Source: Sapria himalayana (Eukaryota; Streptophyta; Magnoliopsida; Malpighiales; Rafflesiaceae). From it: a DNA stretch of 64,000 nucleotides. The notes under the pieces were generated by a model that worked only from the letters and a program-made list of their open reading frames with translations, did not search any database and was not told the DNA's origin. Position 1 is the first letter of the stretch; each line of letters opens with the position of its first letter. The stretch spans positions 2,031,969-2,095,968 of the forward strand of contig JAREIK010003088.1 of NCBI GenBank assembly GCA_029783825.1, given 5' to 3'. The position numbers were made by a program, and so were the translations under genes. Shown in pieces: positions 48,645 through 55,602 of this stretch.

Positions 48645-49391
48645 GTGATGTTTGGTGCATATAAATGAGCAGCTAAAAAGAGGTTTGGTCCTGTTCAGAT
48701 ATGCTCAATATGGTGATGTTTCTCCGAAAGTAGATGTGTATGCATTTGGAGTTGTCCTTTACGAACTCATTTCAGCCAAGGATGCCATTGTCAAGGCAAA
48801 CACAGATGCTTCAGAAGCGAAGGGTCTTGTTGCTTTGGTCAGTTTTTTGCATTCTCATCTTCCTGTTCGTGTTATTTTCACACAGCTTCCTTCGAGCTGG
48901 CCTAAAATTACATAATAGAGCTTACTGGTATCAATTATCAGAACATCAGTAATGGTCTGGGTTTCGACTGTCGGGCGCTGTGCTGTGCGTTATTTCTCAG
49001 AGGCAAAAAAACTCCATTGGAACAGGAACAGAGCTAGGCCCATCCCCGGACTGTCGGACACGACAACTTATTTGTTGTTTCTCTTGGGTTTTACAGTTTG
49101 AAGGTGCACTTAATGAAGCCAATCCAAGCGAAGGGATTCGAAAGTTGGTCGATCCAAAGATGAAAGATAGGTTTCCCGTGGATTCCGTCCTCAAGGTATT
49201 TATGATGCGAGAAATCAAGAAGAAACGCCGGGAGGAGTGTTCTTCTTCTAAATCGAAACATGGTTTTTTTTTTTTTTTTCTTTGCTTGGGTGCAGATGGC
49301 GCAGCTTGCTAGGGAATGTACCTTGGAAAGGCCCCAATCACGCCCCACAATGAGATATGTTGTCGTAGCGTTGACGCCACTTTCTTCGTAG
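20617..49391 (+). CDS. CERK1: CERK1/LYK-type LysM receptor-like kinase (12 predicted exons)
   Basis: Plasma-membrane chitin-receptor family. Exons: 20617-21265, 32101-32134, 32251-32258, 32376-32537, 42265-42428, 45415-45504, 45759-45852, 45937-46088, 46168-46259, 48699-48837, 49097-49195 and 49296-49391; 592 aa. A signal peptide (1-25) precedes a LysM ectodomain with C28/C32, CGC (94-96) and CSC (156-158), the cysteine arrangement of LYKs. A transmembrane helix at about 236-257 and basic WRQRKKK follow. Kinase features: glycine loop GEGGYG (324-329), K344, E357, HRD (434-436), DFG (454-456), and PPE (480-482) in place of APE. The catalytic residues are present, so an active kinase is expected. 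The protein stops at ...ALTPLSS, about 25 residues short of typical family members. Introns 1 and 4 are 10.8 and 9.7 kb. Whether it binds chitin, Nod or Myc factors cannot be told from sequence. Confidence 0.92.
21420..22190. other. Receptor intron 1, proximal part
   Basis: Intron sequence with poly-T runs and no exon. The frame from exon 1 runs on into the intron for about 40 codons (to 21393) before a stop, so intron retention would give a soluble ectodomain-only product. No evidence for such use is visible. Confidence 0.5.
22200..22610. repeat. TGCAC-rich repeat segment
   Basis: The segment is dense in 'gtgca', 'tgcac', 'gcatgcac' and 'agtgcac' words, including self-complementary pieces such as GTGCACGTGTGCGCAC. 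A shorter segment of the same character occurs at 60320-60500. It is probably an old transposable-element fragment, but no termini were defined. Confidence 0.4.
23050..23520. mobile_element. Decayed GC-rich hAT-like copy
   Basis: Words such as 'gggccatggtgggcc', 'catgagcc', 'gtcatgacttgggcatg' and 'tgtcatgttg' match the family-1 interior, but CG sites are mostly changed to TG or CA. Clear termini are gone. The assignment is by pattern only. Confidence 0.4.
23780..29640. repeat. About 5.9 kb of diverged tandem repeats with alternating unit length (receptor intron 1)
   Basis: About nine tandem units are very AT-rich. A landmark palindrome (core CAAAGGTTATAACCTTTG) occurs near 23965, 24568, 25301, 25889, 26610, 27206, 27948, 28545 and 29147. 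The steps are about 603, 733, 588, 721, 596, 742, 597 and 602 bases, so units of about 600 and 730 alternate as a roughly 1.32-kb dimer, with two consecutive short steps at the end. Each unit also carries a 'taaaccactaaatgc' block and a 'gatcattattagaata' block. Units are strongly diverged. No coding potential. Confidence 0.85.
29641..30747. other. Receptor intron 1, AT-rich
   Basis: AT-rich intron sequence following the tandem array. No exon, RNA gene or bounded element is recognised. Confidence 0.5.
30748..31700. mobile_element. Family-2 hAT-like element, inverted orientation, ends eroded
   Basis: The left part has GTCGGACACGCAGACACGCG words and the right part has CGTATCC...CATGTCCGTG words, which is the reverse order of the family-2 copies at 4029 and 38710. 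The interior holds a purine-rich stretch (31120-31370, with a G run near 31219-31230) and an AT microsatellite (31470-31498). Termini are degenerate and I could not confirm an 8-bp duplication. Confidence 0.55.
32251..32258 (+). CDS. CERK1: Predicted 8-nt microexon (exon 3) of the LysM receptor kinase
   Basis: Exon 2 (32101-32134) ends in phase 2 and the transmembrane exon (32376-32537) opens in phase 1, so a direct join breaks the frame. The 8-mer CACGGGAG lies between them, preceded by a good acceptor (CCTTTTGTTTTCAG) and followed by GTTTGC. Including it restores the frame and yields the junction LKNSTGGITGRV, which resembles the juxtamembrane segment of related receptors. It also brings the exon count to 12. 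The model is inferred from phase logic, not observed in RNA. Confidence 0.7.
32663..33001. mobile_element. Family-1 hAT-like element, 339 bp, with in-window empty site
   Basis: Starts TAGAGGTGTCAAACGGGCC and ends GGTTGACACCTCTA, near-perfect inverted termini. Flanks atactaat (32655-32662) and atactcat (33002-33009) match at 7 of 8 positions. The interior is extremely GC-rich (GGGCCGGGCACGG words) and has an inner palindrome around 32838-32867 (CGTGGGTCGGGT / ACCCGACCCACG). The related unoccupied site is preserved at about 33222-33255. Confidence 0.88.
33003..33468. repeat. Tandem duplication of about 238 bp (two copies)
   Basis: The block 'catactcataatgtaaaag ... tgttagctatttgat' occurs from about 33003 and again from about 33242 with moderate divergence (for example 'cctcgtccaaatttatcc' versus 'cctcgttcaaattaatcc'). 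The sequence before the first copy ('aaaaaacataaaaataaac') matches that before the second, so the repeat unit extends to the left of the hAT insertion. Confidence 0.85.
33469..35211. other. Receptor intron 4, AT-rich retroelement debris
   Basis: AT-rich intron sequence with words shared with other debris in the window, such as 'atcaagatcatac' near 34580, comparable to 44930 and 58510. It is probably decayed copia DNA. No coding region survives. Confidence 0.4.
35212..35290. mobile_element. Short truncated family-1 hAT-like fragment
   Basis: It begins TAGAGGTGCCCGGCCCGGC and holds GCACGAGGCATGGCACGG-type words for about 80 bp before switching to unrelated sequence. There is no right terminus. 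Confidence 0.6.
35398..36760 (-). mobile_element. Two related copia 3'-end fragments (RNase H) in direct repeat
   Basis: On the minus strand, about 35850-36120 reads with the order of the copia RNase H C-terminus: a DNQ-like segment, then [19 protein letters not shown], then [15 protein letters not shown]. Family hallmarks are [19 protein letters not shown] and DQLADIFTK. A second, more damaged copy is at about 36520-36750. The shared word 'tatttccaatgca.tgctattctccacc' at 35398 and 36151 shows a duplicated block of about 750 bp. Frames are broken. AT and TG microsatellites (35756-35776, 36285-36304, 36352-36370) sit at matching places. Confidence 0.7.
36960..37720 (-). mobile_element. Ty1/copia reverse-transcriptase remnant
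   Basis: Minus-strand translation shows copia RT landmarks in order: near 37640-37690 a [14 protein letters not shown] segment (family: VARGYTQ..GIDY), near 37600 a VAKLATI segment, near 37510-37570 a [18 protein letters not shown] segment (family: MDVKNAFLNGDL), and at 37011-37223 a frame with [12 protein letters not shown] and [20 protein letters not shown] (family: GKLIYLTRPDI). Stops and frameshifts interrupt it, so it is not functional. Confidence 0.75.
37917..38328. mobile_element. Family-1 hAT-like element, 412 bp, perfect 8-bp target duplication
   Basis: Starts TAGATGTGTCAAACGGGC and ends GCCCATTTGACACATTTA. The flanking 8-mers at 37909-37916 and 38329-38336 are both actacaat, a perfect match. 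The interior includes an inverted 'ctaattttttaaaa / aaaattagg' segment and GGCCCGG/CATGCCGG words. This copy gives the cleanest evidence for the family's 8-bp duplication, the hAT hallmark. Confidence 0.9.
38710..39368. mobile_element. Family-2 hAT-like element, 659 bp
   Basis: Termini CTAAGAAGTACGAACATGG and CCGTGCTTCTTAG are inverted repeats with mismatches. Flanks ggaatatc (38702-38709) and ggaataac (39369-39376) agree at 7 of 8 positions. The interior order matches the copy at 4029-4817: ACACGGGGATACGACA words on the left, an AT-rich centre, and a GTGTCGGACACGG cluster on the right. Confidence 0.8.
39945..40115 (+). mobile_element. Possible tRNA-derived SINE fragment
   Basis: TTGGCAAAGGC (near 39968) resembles a tRNA A box, and GACTTGAGTTTAAATC (near 40000) resembles a B box at a plausible spacing. 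This head is followed by a non-tRNA body ending near 'agcggtggggccagtcac'. Flanking duplications were not established. Confidence 0.35.
40480..40800 (-). mobile_element. Copia RNase H remnant
   Basis: Minus-strand reading gives [18 protein letters not shown] (family: TVALSSAEAEYIAMA) near 40690-40770. It then gives [20 protein letters not shown] (family: [23 protein letters not shown]) near 40580-40640, and [13 protein letters not shown] (family: DQLADIFTK) near 40490. In-frame stops mark it as dead. Confidence 0.7.
41217..41330. repeat. Compound (CA)n microsatellite with a repeated spacer
   Basis: Three CA runs are separated by the spacer 'ataatatgttacaacaaat', which occurs twice. The array is therefore a minisatellite of about 50-55 bp units made of a CA tract plus the spacer. 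Confidence 0.85.
42848..43371. mobile_element. Family-1 hAT-like element, 524 bp, in receptor intron 5
   Basis: Starts TAGAGGTGTCAACCGGGCC and ends GTTTGACACCTTTA. Flanks catttata (42840-42847) and tatttata (43372-43379) agree at 7 of 8 positions. The interior has direct GTGCCGTGCCG.GAGGCCAACCG repeats and 'ctaattt...aaattaggg' subrepeats like those in the 11224 copy. Confidence 0.88.
43960..44990 (-). mobile_element. Copia reverse-transcriptase remnant
   Basis: On the minus strand near 44235-44275 the reading [14 protein letters not shown] corresponds to the copia RT active-site segment LLYVDDMLI, with the YVDD catalytic aspartates replaced by asparagines. Around 43980-44050 the 'gattaattatattaac' block parallels the RT remnant at 37020. 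The rest is eroded by indels. Confidence 0.6.
46276..46309. repeat. (CT)n microsatellite
   Basis: A pure CT run lies just inside receptor intron 9, about 17 bp after the exon 9 donor. A matching GA run lies at 46914-46940. Confidence 0.9.
46498..46690. repeat. GATATATC-rich repeat, copy 2 (inverted relative to copy 1)
   Basis: Words 'accgatat', 'tatcggtcaagaatgatatatc', 'tgtgctcatatgtaaatac' and 'gatatatccaatatatc' are reverse complements of those at 16262-16460. A third partial copy at 47745-47905 has the same orientation as this one. Confidence 0.65.
47745..47905. repeat. GATATATC-rich repeat, copy 3
   Basis: It shares 'caccgatatatc', 'ataaattctaagtatc', 'gtcaagaacgatata', 'tatgtaaatacacaccgat' and 'atatccttgaga' with the copy at 46498-46690. 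Both lie in the same receptor intron (46260-48698) about 1.25 kb apart. Confidence 0.65.
48613..48643. repeat. (TG)n microsatellite
   Basis: A pure TG run lies about 55 bp before receptor exon 10. Confidence 0.9.
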
Positions 49392-49589
49392 GCAGGAAAC
49401 TGTGACGCCCGGTTTGGCCTGGTCGCCAAAACAAACAAATGGATACGTTTTTCAATTTGAAATTGATTTTTCATAAGATCGCCGAGAGCGAAAGATACTG
49501 GTAAGTCTTGTTGTGCTGTTCTATCGCGAGGAGATGAAGAAAAAATTAGCCGTGCCATCCGAGCAAAGGTTGCAGAACGAAGGAAAAAT

Positions 49590-49775
49590 TACGAGGGAGC
49601 TCCCGGCGAGAGATCGTAACGTGCTGCCGGCAGCCCCTCCAAGGTTGTGACTTGGAGTTCTTCGTGAGCTCCCGCGAGCTCATGATGAGCTCGTAGTAGC
49701 TCGCCGCAGCTCGTGACGACGACGAAATCGTCGCAGGTTACGAGCTTGTGTTGTGCCGGAGCTCCTGGCTAGTTC
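49590..49775. repeat. GC-rich cluster of GAGCTC/AGCTCG words
   Basis: GAGCTC occurs at about 49597, 49666, 49676 and 49687, and AGCTC cores continue near 49698, 49708 and 49759. A small hairpin GACGA...TCGTC sits near 49716-49732. The block is about 60 percent GC within AT-rich DNA, some 200 bp after the receptor stop codon. I do not recognise it as a known element and it has no usable reading frame. Confidence 0.5.
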
Positions 49776-51724
49776 TTCCTAGCGGTTACTTTGGGTAAAG
49801 TTTGATTTTAAGGTATTTTATATAATTTGGCCATTAGAGGAATTGTTTTTTAAACTACCTTTTAAGTATTGCCAGCTTCAAGTTTCCAACAGTTGTTACT
49901 GCCTTCAATCAAACTTTTTTTTTTTTTTTTTTTTGTTGAGCGAATGATGCAAATTACAGCAAAAATTGTGCGACCAGCATGTTTTTGAAAAAAAAGTCTT
50001 TTCATCACAAATTTTAGTTATTTTGTTAAAATTATCTACTTAAAAATGAAATGGTTGCTGAAATGGCTGCGGCTGCAAGATGAGTTTTTTTTTTTTATTT
50101 TATTTTATAGTTTTTATTTATTTTTTTTGTGATAAAAGTATTGGTGTAATGAGGAATCAGTTATTAATATTTTTTCATTTCGTGTTCTAAATAAAAAAAA
50201 AACTATTTTTTCATTTGTTAAAATTATAGTTCATCAAACATTTATTGAATGCCATGTTAAAGCATTTATTAATGCTATAATTTTGATCTCACGTTCCTTT
50301 GTTCCCAATATTTTATTTATGCATTTATTAATTTGGCATTGAGTTTAAATGTTATGTTATATTATAAAAATAAAACCCACGATAATAAATAGAAAATAAA
50401 GGTGTAATCCTAACATGATAAACTAAATAATATAATAAAAAATTATCAAGCTAAAATAAAATTGAGATTATGATATATTTCAAGGAGAGAAATATTATTT
50501 TATAGCATAAAAAGTTAGAAATCTCAAATGTATTTTCAATGTTGGCATAGTGATGTTTAACTTATCCTTATTAATGTTACATTCTCTCACTTGTCTATGT
50601 TTGCTTACAATAATTTTAGGAATAATATATCATGCTAATTCAATATAAACTAGTTTCTTGAATGATATTATAATAAAGACAGTAAAATATATTATTAAAC
50701 TCTTGTAAATAACAAAAGTATTTATTAAAATATATTTATAAAATTATCGAAAATCTTAGGAAAACATATTGCTAGATAATACTTTTTAGTAATTAAATTT
50801 CTATAATTTTTTATAAGATTATATAGTTTCTTGATCATAATCAAAATTTTTCAAATTATATTTGGGTCACTTATAATATATTTTGTAATTAATATTTATA
50901 TAAAAATAAACCTATAAATAATTTTGAATAAAATAATTTCAAAGGTTACTTATGAATTAAAATAATTGTTAGATTTTCTTATTTTATTTTAGTTTAATAA
51001 TTTATTTTTAATTTATGTAAATACATTAATAATTTATTATTTATTTATAATATTCATAATAATTATATATAATATAAATTCAATATAAACAATTTTTATT
51101 GATAGATATTCTAATAATTATCAAAAAAATAAATTAAAAATTTATAATGAATAAGATTCATATTACTTAAAATATAATATGAAAACCTATTTTATTCAAA
51201 AGCAAAGGAAAATAAATTACTAAATGATAATCATTTGTTTTGAAATTTTTTTATCTCTTAAAAAGTTTATCTATATTTTTTTTGATGAAAAATAATTTAT
51301 ATAAATTATATATATCTAACTCATAATTTATTTTGTATTTAATATTTATATAAAAATAAACAAATAACTAATTAAAATGAATATTATAAATTATAATGGA
51401 AAAAAACTTTTGAAGAAGAGGATTAACGGAGGAACCTAATGTGGTGAATACTACAATATTAAATGGTGGTGGGCCATGAAGTGGTATATTAGCAGTAGAC
51501 CCTACCTGGTTTCTAGGCTTCCATGTTTGAGGTTGGTGTTACAATTAATTATAGTTTATTAACTTATGATATTGAGCTTTCGAGTGACCTTTATGCTGAC
51601 AAAACCATGTTTATTATATATAATTTTTGTGTAAGTCCCATTCTAATTATTTAAGGGCAACTTATAAGGTATTGACAATATGAGAGTACTAGAGAAGCTA
51701 GTTCAATGATAATATTCATGCAGA

Positions 51725-51990
51725 ATTAATGGTGCCAAGTGGGCTGTGCTGGGGTATTACATAGTTTTTAGCATGAGTAATGTCATGCCAACTTAACCCT
51801 AAAATGGGTAGCCCGACACGGTCAATTGGCTTGTTTTTTGTCTGGGTCATGCCATGCCACACCTACTATGCTGGGAATCTGGCTCGGCATGGCTCAAACT
51901 GTGCTGCATGCTGACACGAGTTTGGCCCAGGCACTTCTCTTAATCGGGCTATGCCATGCCAAACACATGAATCACGTAATGCCTCGCGTA
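51725..51990. mobile_element. Decayed family-1 hAT-like copy
   Basis: It begins near GGTGCCAAGTGGGCTGTGC, which resembles the family terminus GGTGTCAAACGGGCC, and carries 'catgccatgcc', 'ctcggcatggctc' and 'tcgggctatgcc' words. CG dinucleotides are largely replaced by TG and CA. The right terminus was not found. Confidence 0.45.
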
Positions 51991-52496
51991 GTTCCCAAAT
52001 CACCCGGCTCCATTGAGAGCTCAATGAATAACTATCCCAAGCCACTTGTCTTCCATGATAGAAGGTCTGTGTTACTATTAAATTATGGTCTACCTCTGTA
52101 TTCTGACGGCAATCATGATCATAATGACGATTATGACCTTGATTAATAAAACACAGCTTGCAACTAAGATATTTTTTTTACTTTATTATCGAAGGGTATA
52201 TTTGGTATTTTCAAATAAATTATACTCAAGATTAATTATCATAATCTTGCTCACTATTTAGGGTAATTATTTTTTATTCGTATCCTATTGGACAAGTATA
52301 TATATATCCTAATCTATCCTAATTAAAAATTTGTTCATTAAATATATCGAGTTTACTATTTTGAGAAATAGTAATTTAATCATTTTTTTGTTATATAATT
52401 TTTTAAATAAAAATCTGTCGGCCTCGGAACCCTAATAAATGGATCACTCGGTTTCATTTGAACGAAAAAAATCGATGTTAGGTTAGGCTGCGAGAA

Positions 52497-52720
52497 ATGG
52501 AGGCAATGAAGTACGTATGGGAAGGTGCGATTCCTCTTCAAGTTGACCTCCACGAGTCCGAAGTGACGGTCCTTCCACCGCCTCCTCCAGTCCACATCCT
52601 AGCGCCTCGCATAGGGTACCTGCCTCTTCTTCTTCCCTCGATAAAACTTTATTTGTCATCGGCGCTGCCTCCTGTACAGGGCGCTGTCTGGTTTGACTAC
52701 AACGGCTTGCCCTTAAATTG
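52497..52720 (+). CDS. ATG5: Autophagy protein 5, first exon only (partial or isolated)
   Basis: ATG5 is joined to ATG12 and, with ATG16, promotes ATG8 lipidation on the phagophore. The exon starts MEAMKYVWEGAIPLQVDL and runs through APRIGYLPLLLP to VWFDYNGLPLNW, matching the N-terminus of plant ATG5 (UblA domain). The reading ends at TTG|GTAATT, a usable donor in phase 2 that would let the next exon complete the Trp codon. I recognise no continuation in the remaining 11.3 kb. Instead, a different same-strand gene begins at 55603. Either ATG5 intron 1 contains a nested gene and the rest lies beyond the window, or this is a duplicated fragment. No damage is visible within the exon. Confidence 0.85.
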
Positions 52721-52721
52721 G

Positions 52722-54454
52722 TAATTGTCGCAGATTTTTATTGCATCCAAGCTTAGGAACTTGCTAGAGGACTGTTACTTTTTTGTTTATTTTACTTTTC
52801 CACTCGACGATTGAAAAGCTACACAAATCTCATTGTCATTCTATTCCTTTCTTAATTGTTGCTCAAAATCTCTTGATGGAGAAATAAAAGTGAAATAAAA
52901 GGTAAAGTGGGAAGAGTGAAAATAATTACTCTTGTGTATTAGGAATAAAACAATATTATTCCCTAGTGTATTTGGAATTTGGTTGAGTTATATGTGTAAA
53001 CAATTGTATTTAATTTTTTGTCATAGTGTTCAAACAAAAAAAATCTTGCCGATAACTATTGAACAAGAATGAAGCACAAAAAAATCTTGCCGAAAGCTAT
53101 TTAAAAATTAGGAGTTGGCGTAGACGGATAGAGCCCTATAACTTTTTTGCATGTTATGATATTTATGCAAATATAATTTTTTTGATGATAAGTGCAAATA
53201 CATTGATGAGTCCAATAAACTGATAACTACAAATATGTTAATCTTAAGTATCAATACTTTGAAGCAACCCAAGCTCTCGAGTCTAGTCATGCATAAATAA
53301 GGAATACATAAAGCTTAAGTACATCATTAATATATAAAAATACATAAAGCCACAATATATCATATATGTTGAAATATTCAATACTGTTGGGCAATTGCGC
53401 TTCAACAGTTGTGATTTTAAGATACAGAAGAAGAAAAAATAATAAAAATAATAAATGATATATGCCCAATCCACAATTCAAGTATTAGATAATAAAAACA
53501 AAACAGAAACCATAATAAAAATGTATGAAATAATGTGGTTCTCTAGTCGCTCAGCATGACTAGCTACATTCACCAAAAAATGATTATGCGTTGCATATTA
53601 AACTAAAATCAGAAGTCTTACAGTATTTGCAACACAGAAATAGTCGCGATAAATAGTGCAGAGAGAGAGAGAGAGAAGCTGAACAGTTCTAGATCGTAAA
53701 AACAATAATCCAAAAAAATAAAATACAAAATATTTTATATTAAAAATTGTTCGGTTTATAACAAATATTTATAATTACAAGTGATCCAAATTATTTCTCT
53801 TCTTTGCATGGACAAGGCACAAAAATATGAACAAGCAGGGAATGCTTGTGCCATGATTATGTTGGAATTTTAGTAATGCTTAAGTAAGCAATTATTGCTT
53901 TTAACCTGCAACTCAAAAATGTTCTCCCGACAAATTCATATGATTGCATCTGTTTATGGAACATAAATATAGTTTATCTAAAAATATCTTATGTTGCTAG
54001 TTACCTATAGCAAGTTAGCAACCTTGTAGGATTAGCCAACAAACACAACTCAGCTAACTAGTTTAGACCAGTATTCTTGGGGACAAATATAACGATGCTA
54101 TAAAGTAATTCATGGCTGCAAGGAAGAAATGATGTCTATATAAGACACAGTAAAGTTAAAGTATTGACATAGGTGTAAAGAAAGCTCAAGTGGAAAACCA
54201 ATAAAGCCGAGGTTGCCAACTCATTGTGTGGCTCAAACATGGTCTTTAAACTGTATGTCCCTGCTTAGGTATAACAAGAACCTTCCCAAATAGAAAAGTG
54301 GTGAGTGTTTAAAGGAACTAGCTTTAATACATTTAAATCTGGTTCAAACATAAAAATTTCAACTTTTTTTTGTTTAAAAAGAAAAAAAACTTGATTTTAA
54401 TACATTACCATTTGAAATAAACTTGATTTTATACTTCTCTGACACCTTAAATCA

Positions 54455-54500
<46 letters not shown>

Positions 54501-55602
54501 AGAGAGAGAGTGAGAGATAGACATAGAGAGAGAGAAATAGGTAGAGAGAGAGTGAGAGAACAAAAAAAACTATATTTTATCAATTTACATGTAATAAAAG
54601 TTAAGTTTAAATCTATAATTACTAATGAAAGAAGTGAAAATTTATACTAACACAAAACAAGGTACTGTATCAAAAAAATAATAATAAATATTTATTCTAC
54701 CTATATATTAACTCTTCAACTTGAAGTCTTAATATACAATGAACGTTTAAAGGATACCTGCCACTAACCATGTGGAATCCAAGATGCTAGAGATCGAGCA
54801 TAAAAATATTTGCAAATCCTAAACACTGCATCCCCAATACCTTACTTATTAGTTGTCTAATGAAAAAATAAGGCAAAATAGATGAAATCTCTTAGACCAT
54901 GGATCACGACACTATGATTTATAGATTATTTTAATCTCTATAAAAAATGTGGCCTGGAAATTTATATAGATTATAGATGAATATCTTTTATTAGAATATC
55001 ATGTATGTGCCAATTTCACCATAAAAATTAATGTCACCACCATAAGAGCATCACTAACAAGTCTATCTAAAATAGCCACTTAAAATATATTAAAATATTA
55101 TTTTATCTATTTAACTAATTATTTTTTTAAATAACTCCTAAATACTATCTATTTTAGCAAACAACTTCGACTAAATTTAACTAACTTTTAAAAATAAAAT
55201 CTAAAATACTATATAAAATGCCATGTCATCACCAAAGTGATAAAATACAAAATGTAAAATTTTATAATTTTAAACTCTAATATTTGCAATGGAAATGATA
55301 ATACAATGGAGTATTATCTGTAAAACCGGTGAATGAGCTTCAGTTGACACCGGTATATTTTTCACCTGCAATTATTATTATAGAGATTTTGTTTGCGCCA
55401 TGCAAGTTTGATATTAAGAAAGGATTATGTTTGGGTATCTAAAGTTTATATTTCTAAATTTTCTCCTTTCTAAAGTTTTGTTTCTAATTTCTCTCTCTCA
55501 TGTTTTTTTTTTAATTTTACTTCTATAAATTTTATATTTCTAAAATTTATCTTTGTATTTTTAAATTATGTGTCCCATGTTCATACAGCGGGGGAAGAAA
55601 AC
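52722..55602. other. Putative ATG5 intron 1 or intergenic DNA
   Basis: AT-rich DNA with a GA run near 53660 and a TA/TG/GA compound microsatellite at 54456-54560. It contains none of the ATG5 downstream motifs I would expect. The last 100 bp lead into the SIL1/FES1-like gene. Confidence 0.5.
54456..54560. repeat. Compound (TA)n(TG)n(GA)n microsatellite
   Basis: Consecutive AT, GT and imperfect GA tracts. Confidence 0.9.

Larger units (their letters stand above)
49392..52496. other. Intergenic region between the receptor gene and the ATG5 exon
   Basis: 49392-49590 probably holds the receptor 3' UTR. 49590-49775 is a GC-rich GAGCTC cluster (listed separately). 49800-51720 is AT-rich, and parts of 50700-51420 share words with the receptor intron-1 tandem array in reverse orientation ('ataaattatatttatataaa', 'gatgaaaaataatttatata'). 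51725-51990 is a decayed GC-rich hAT-like patch. No further exons are seen. Confidence 0.5.

Noticed and set aside
49091..49558. 155-codon minus-strand frame over receptor exons 11-12
   Set aside because: It overlaps well-supported plus-strand kinase exons and shows no family of its own.
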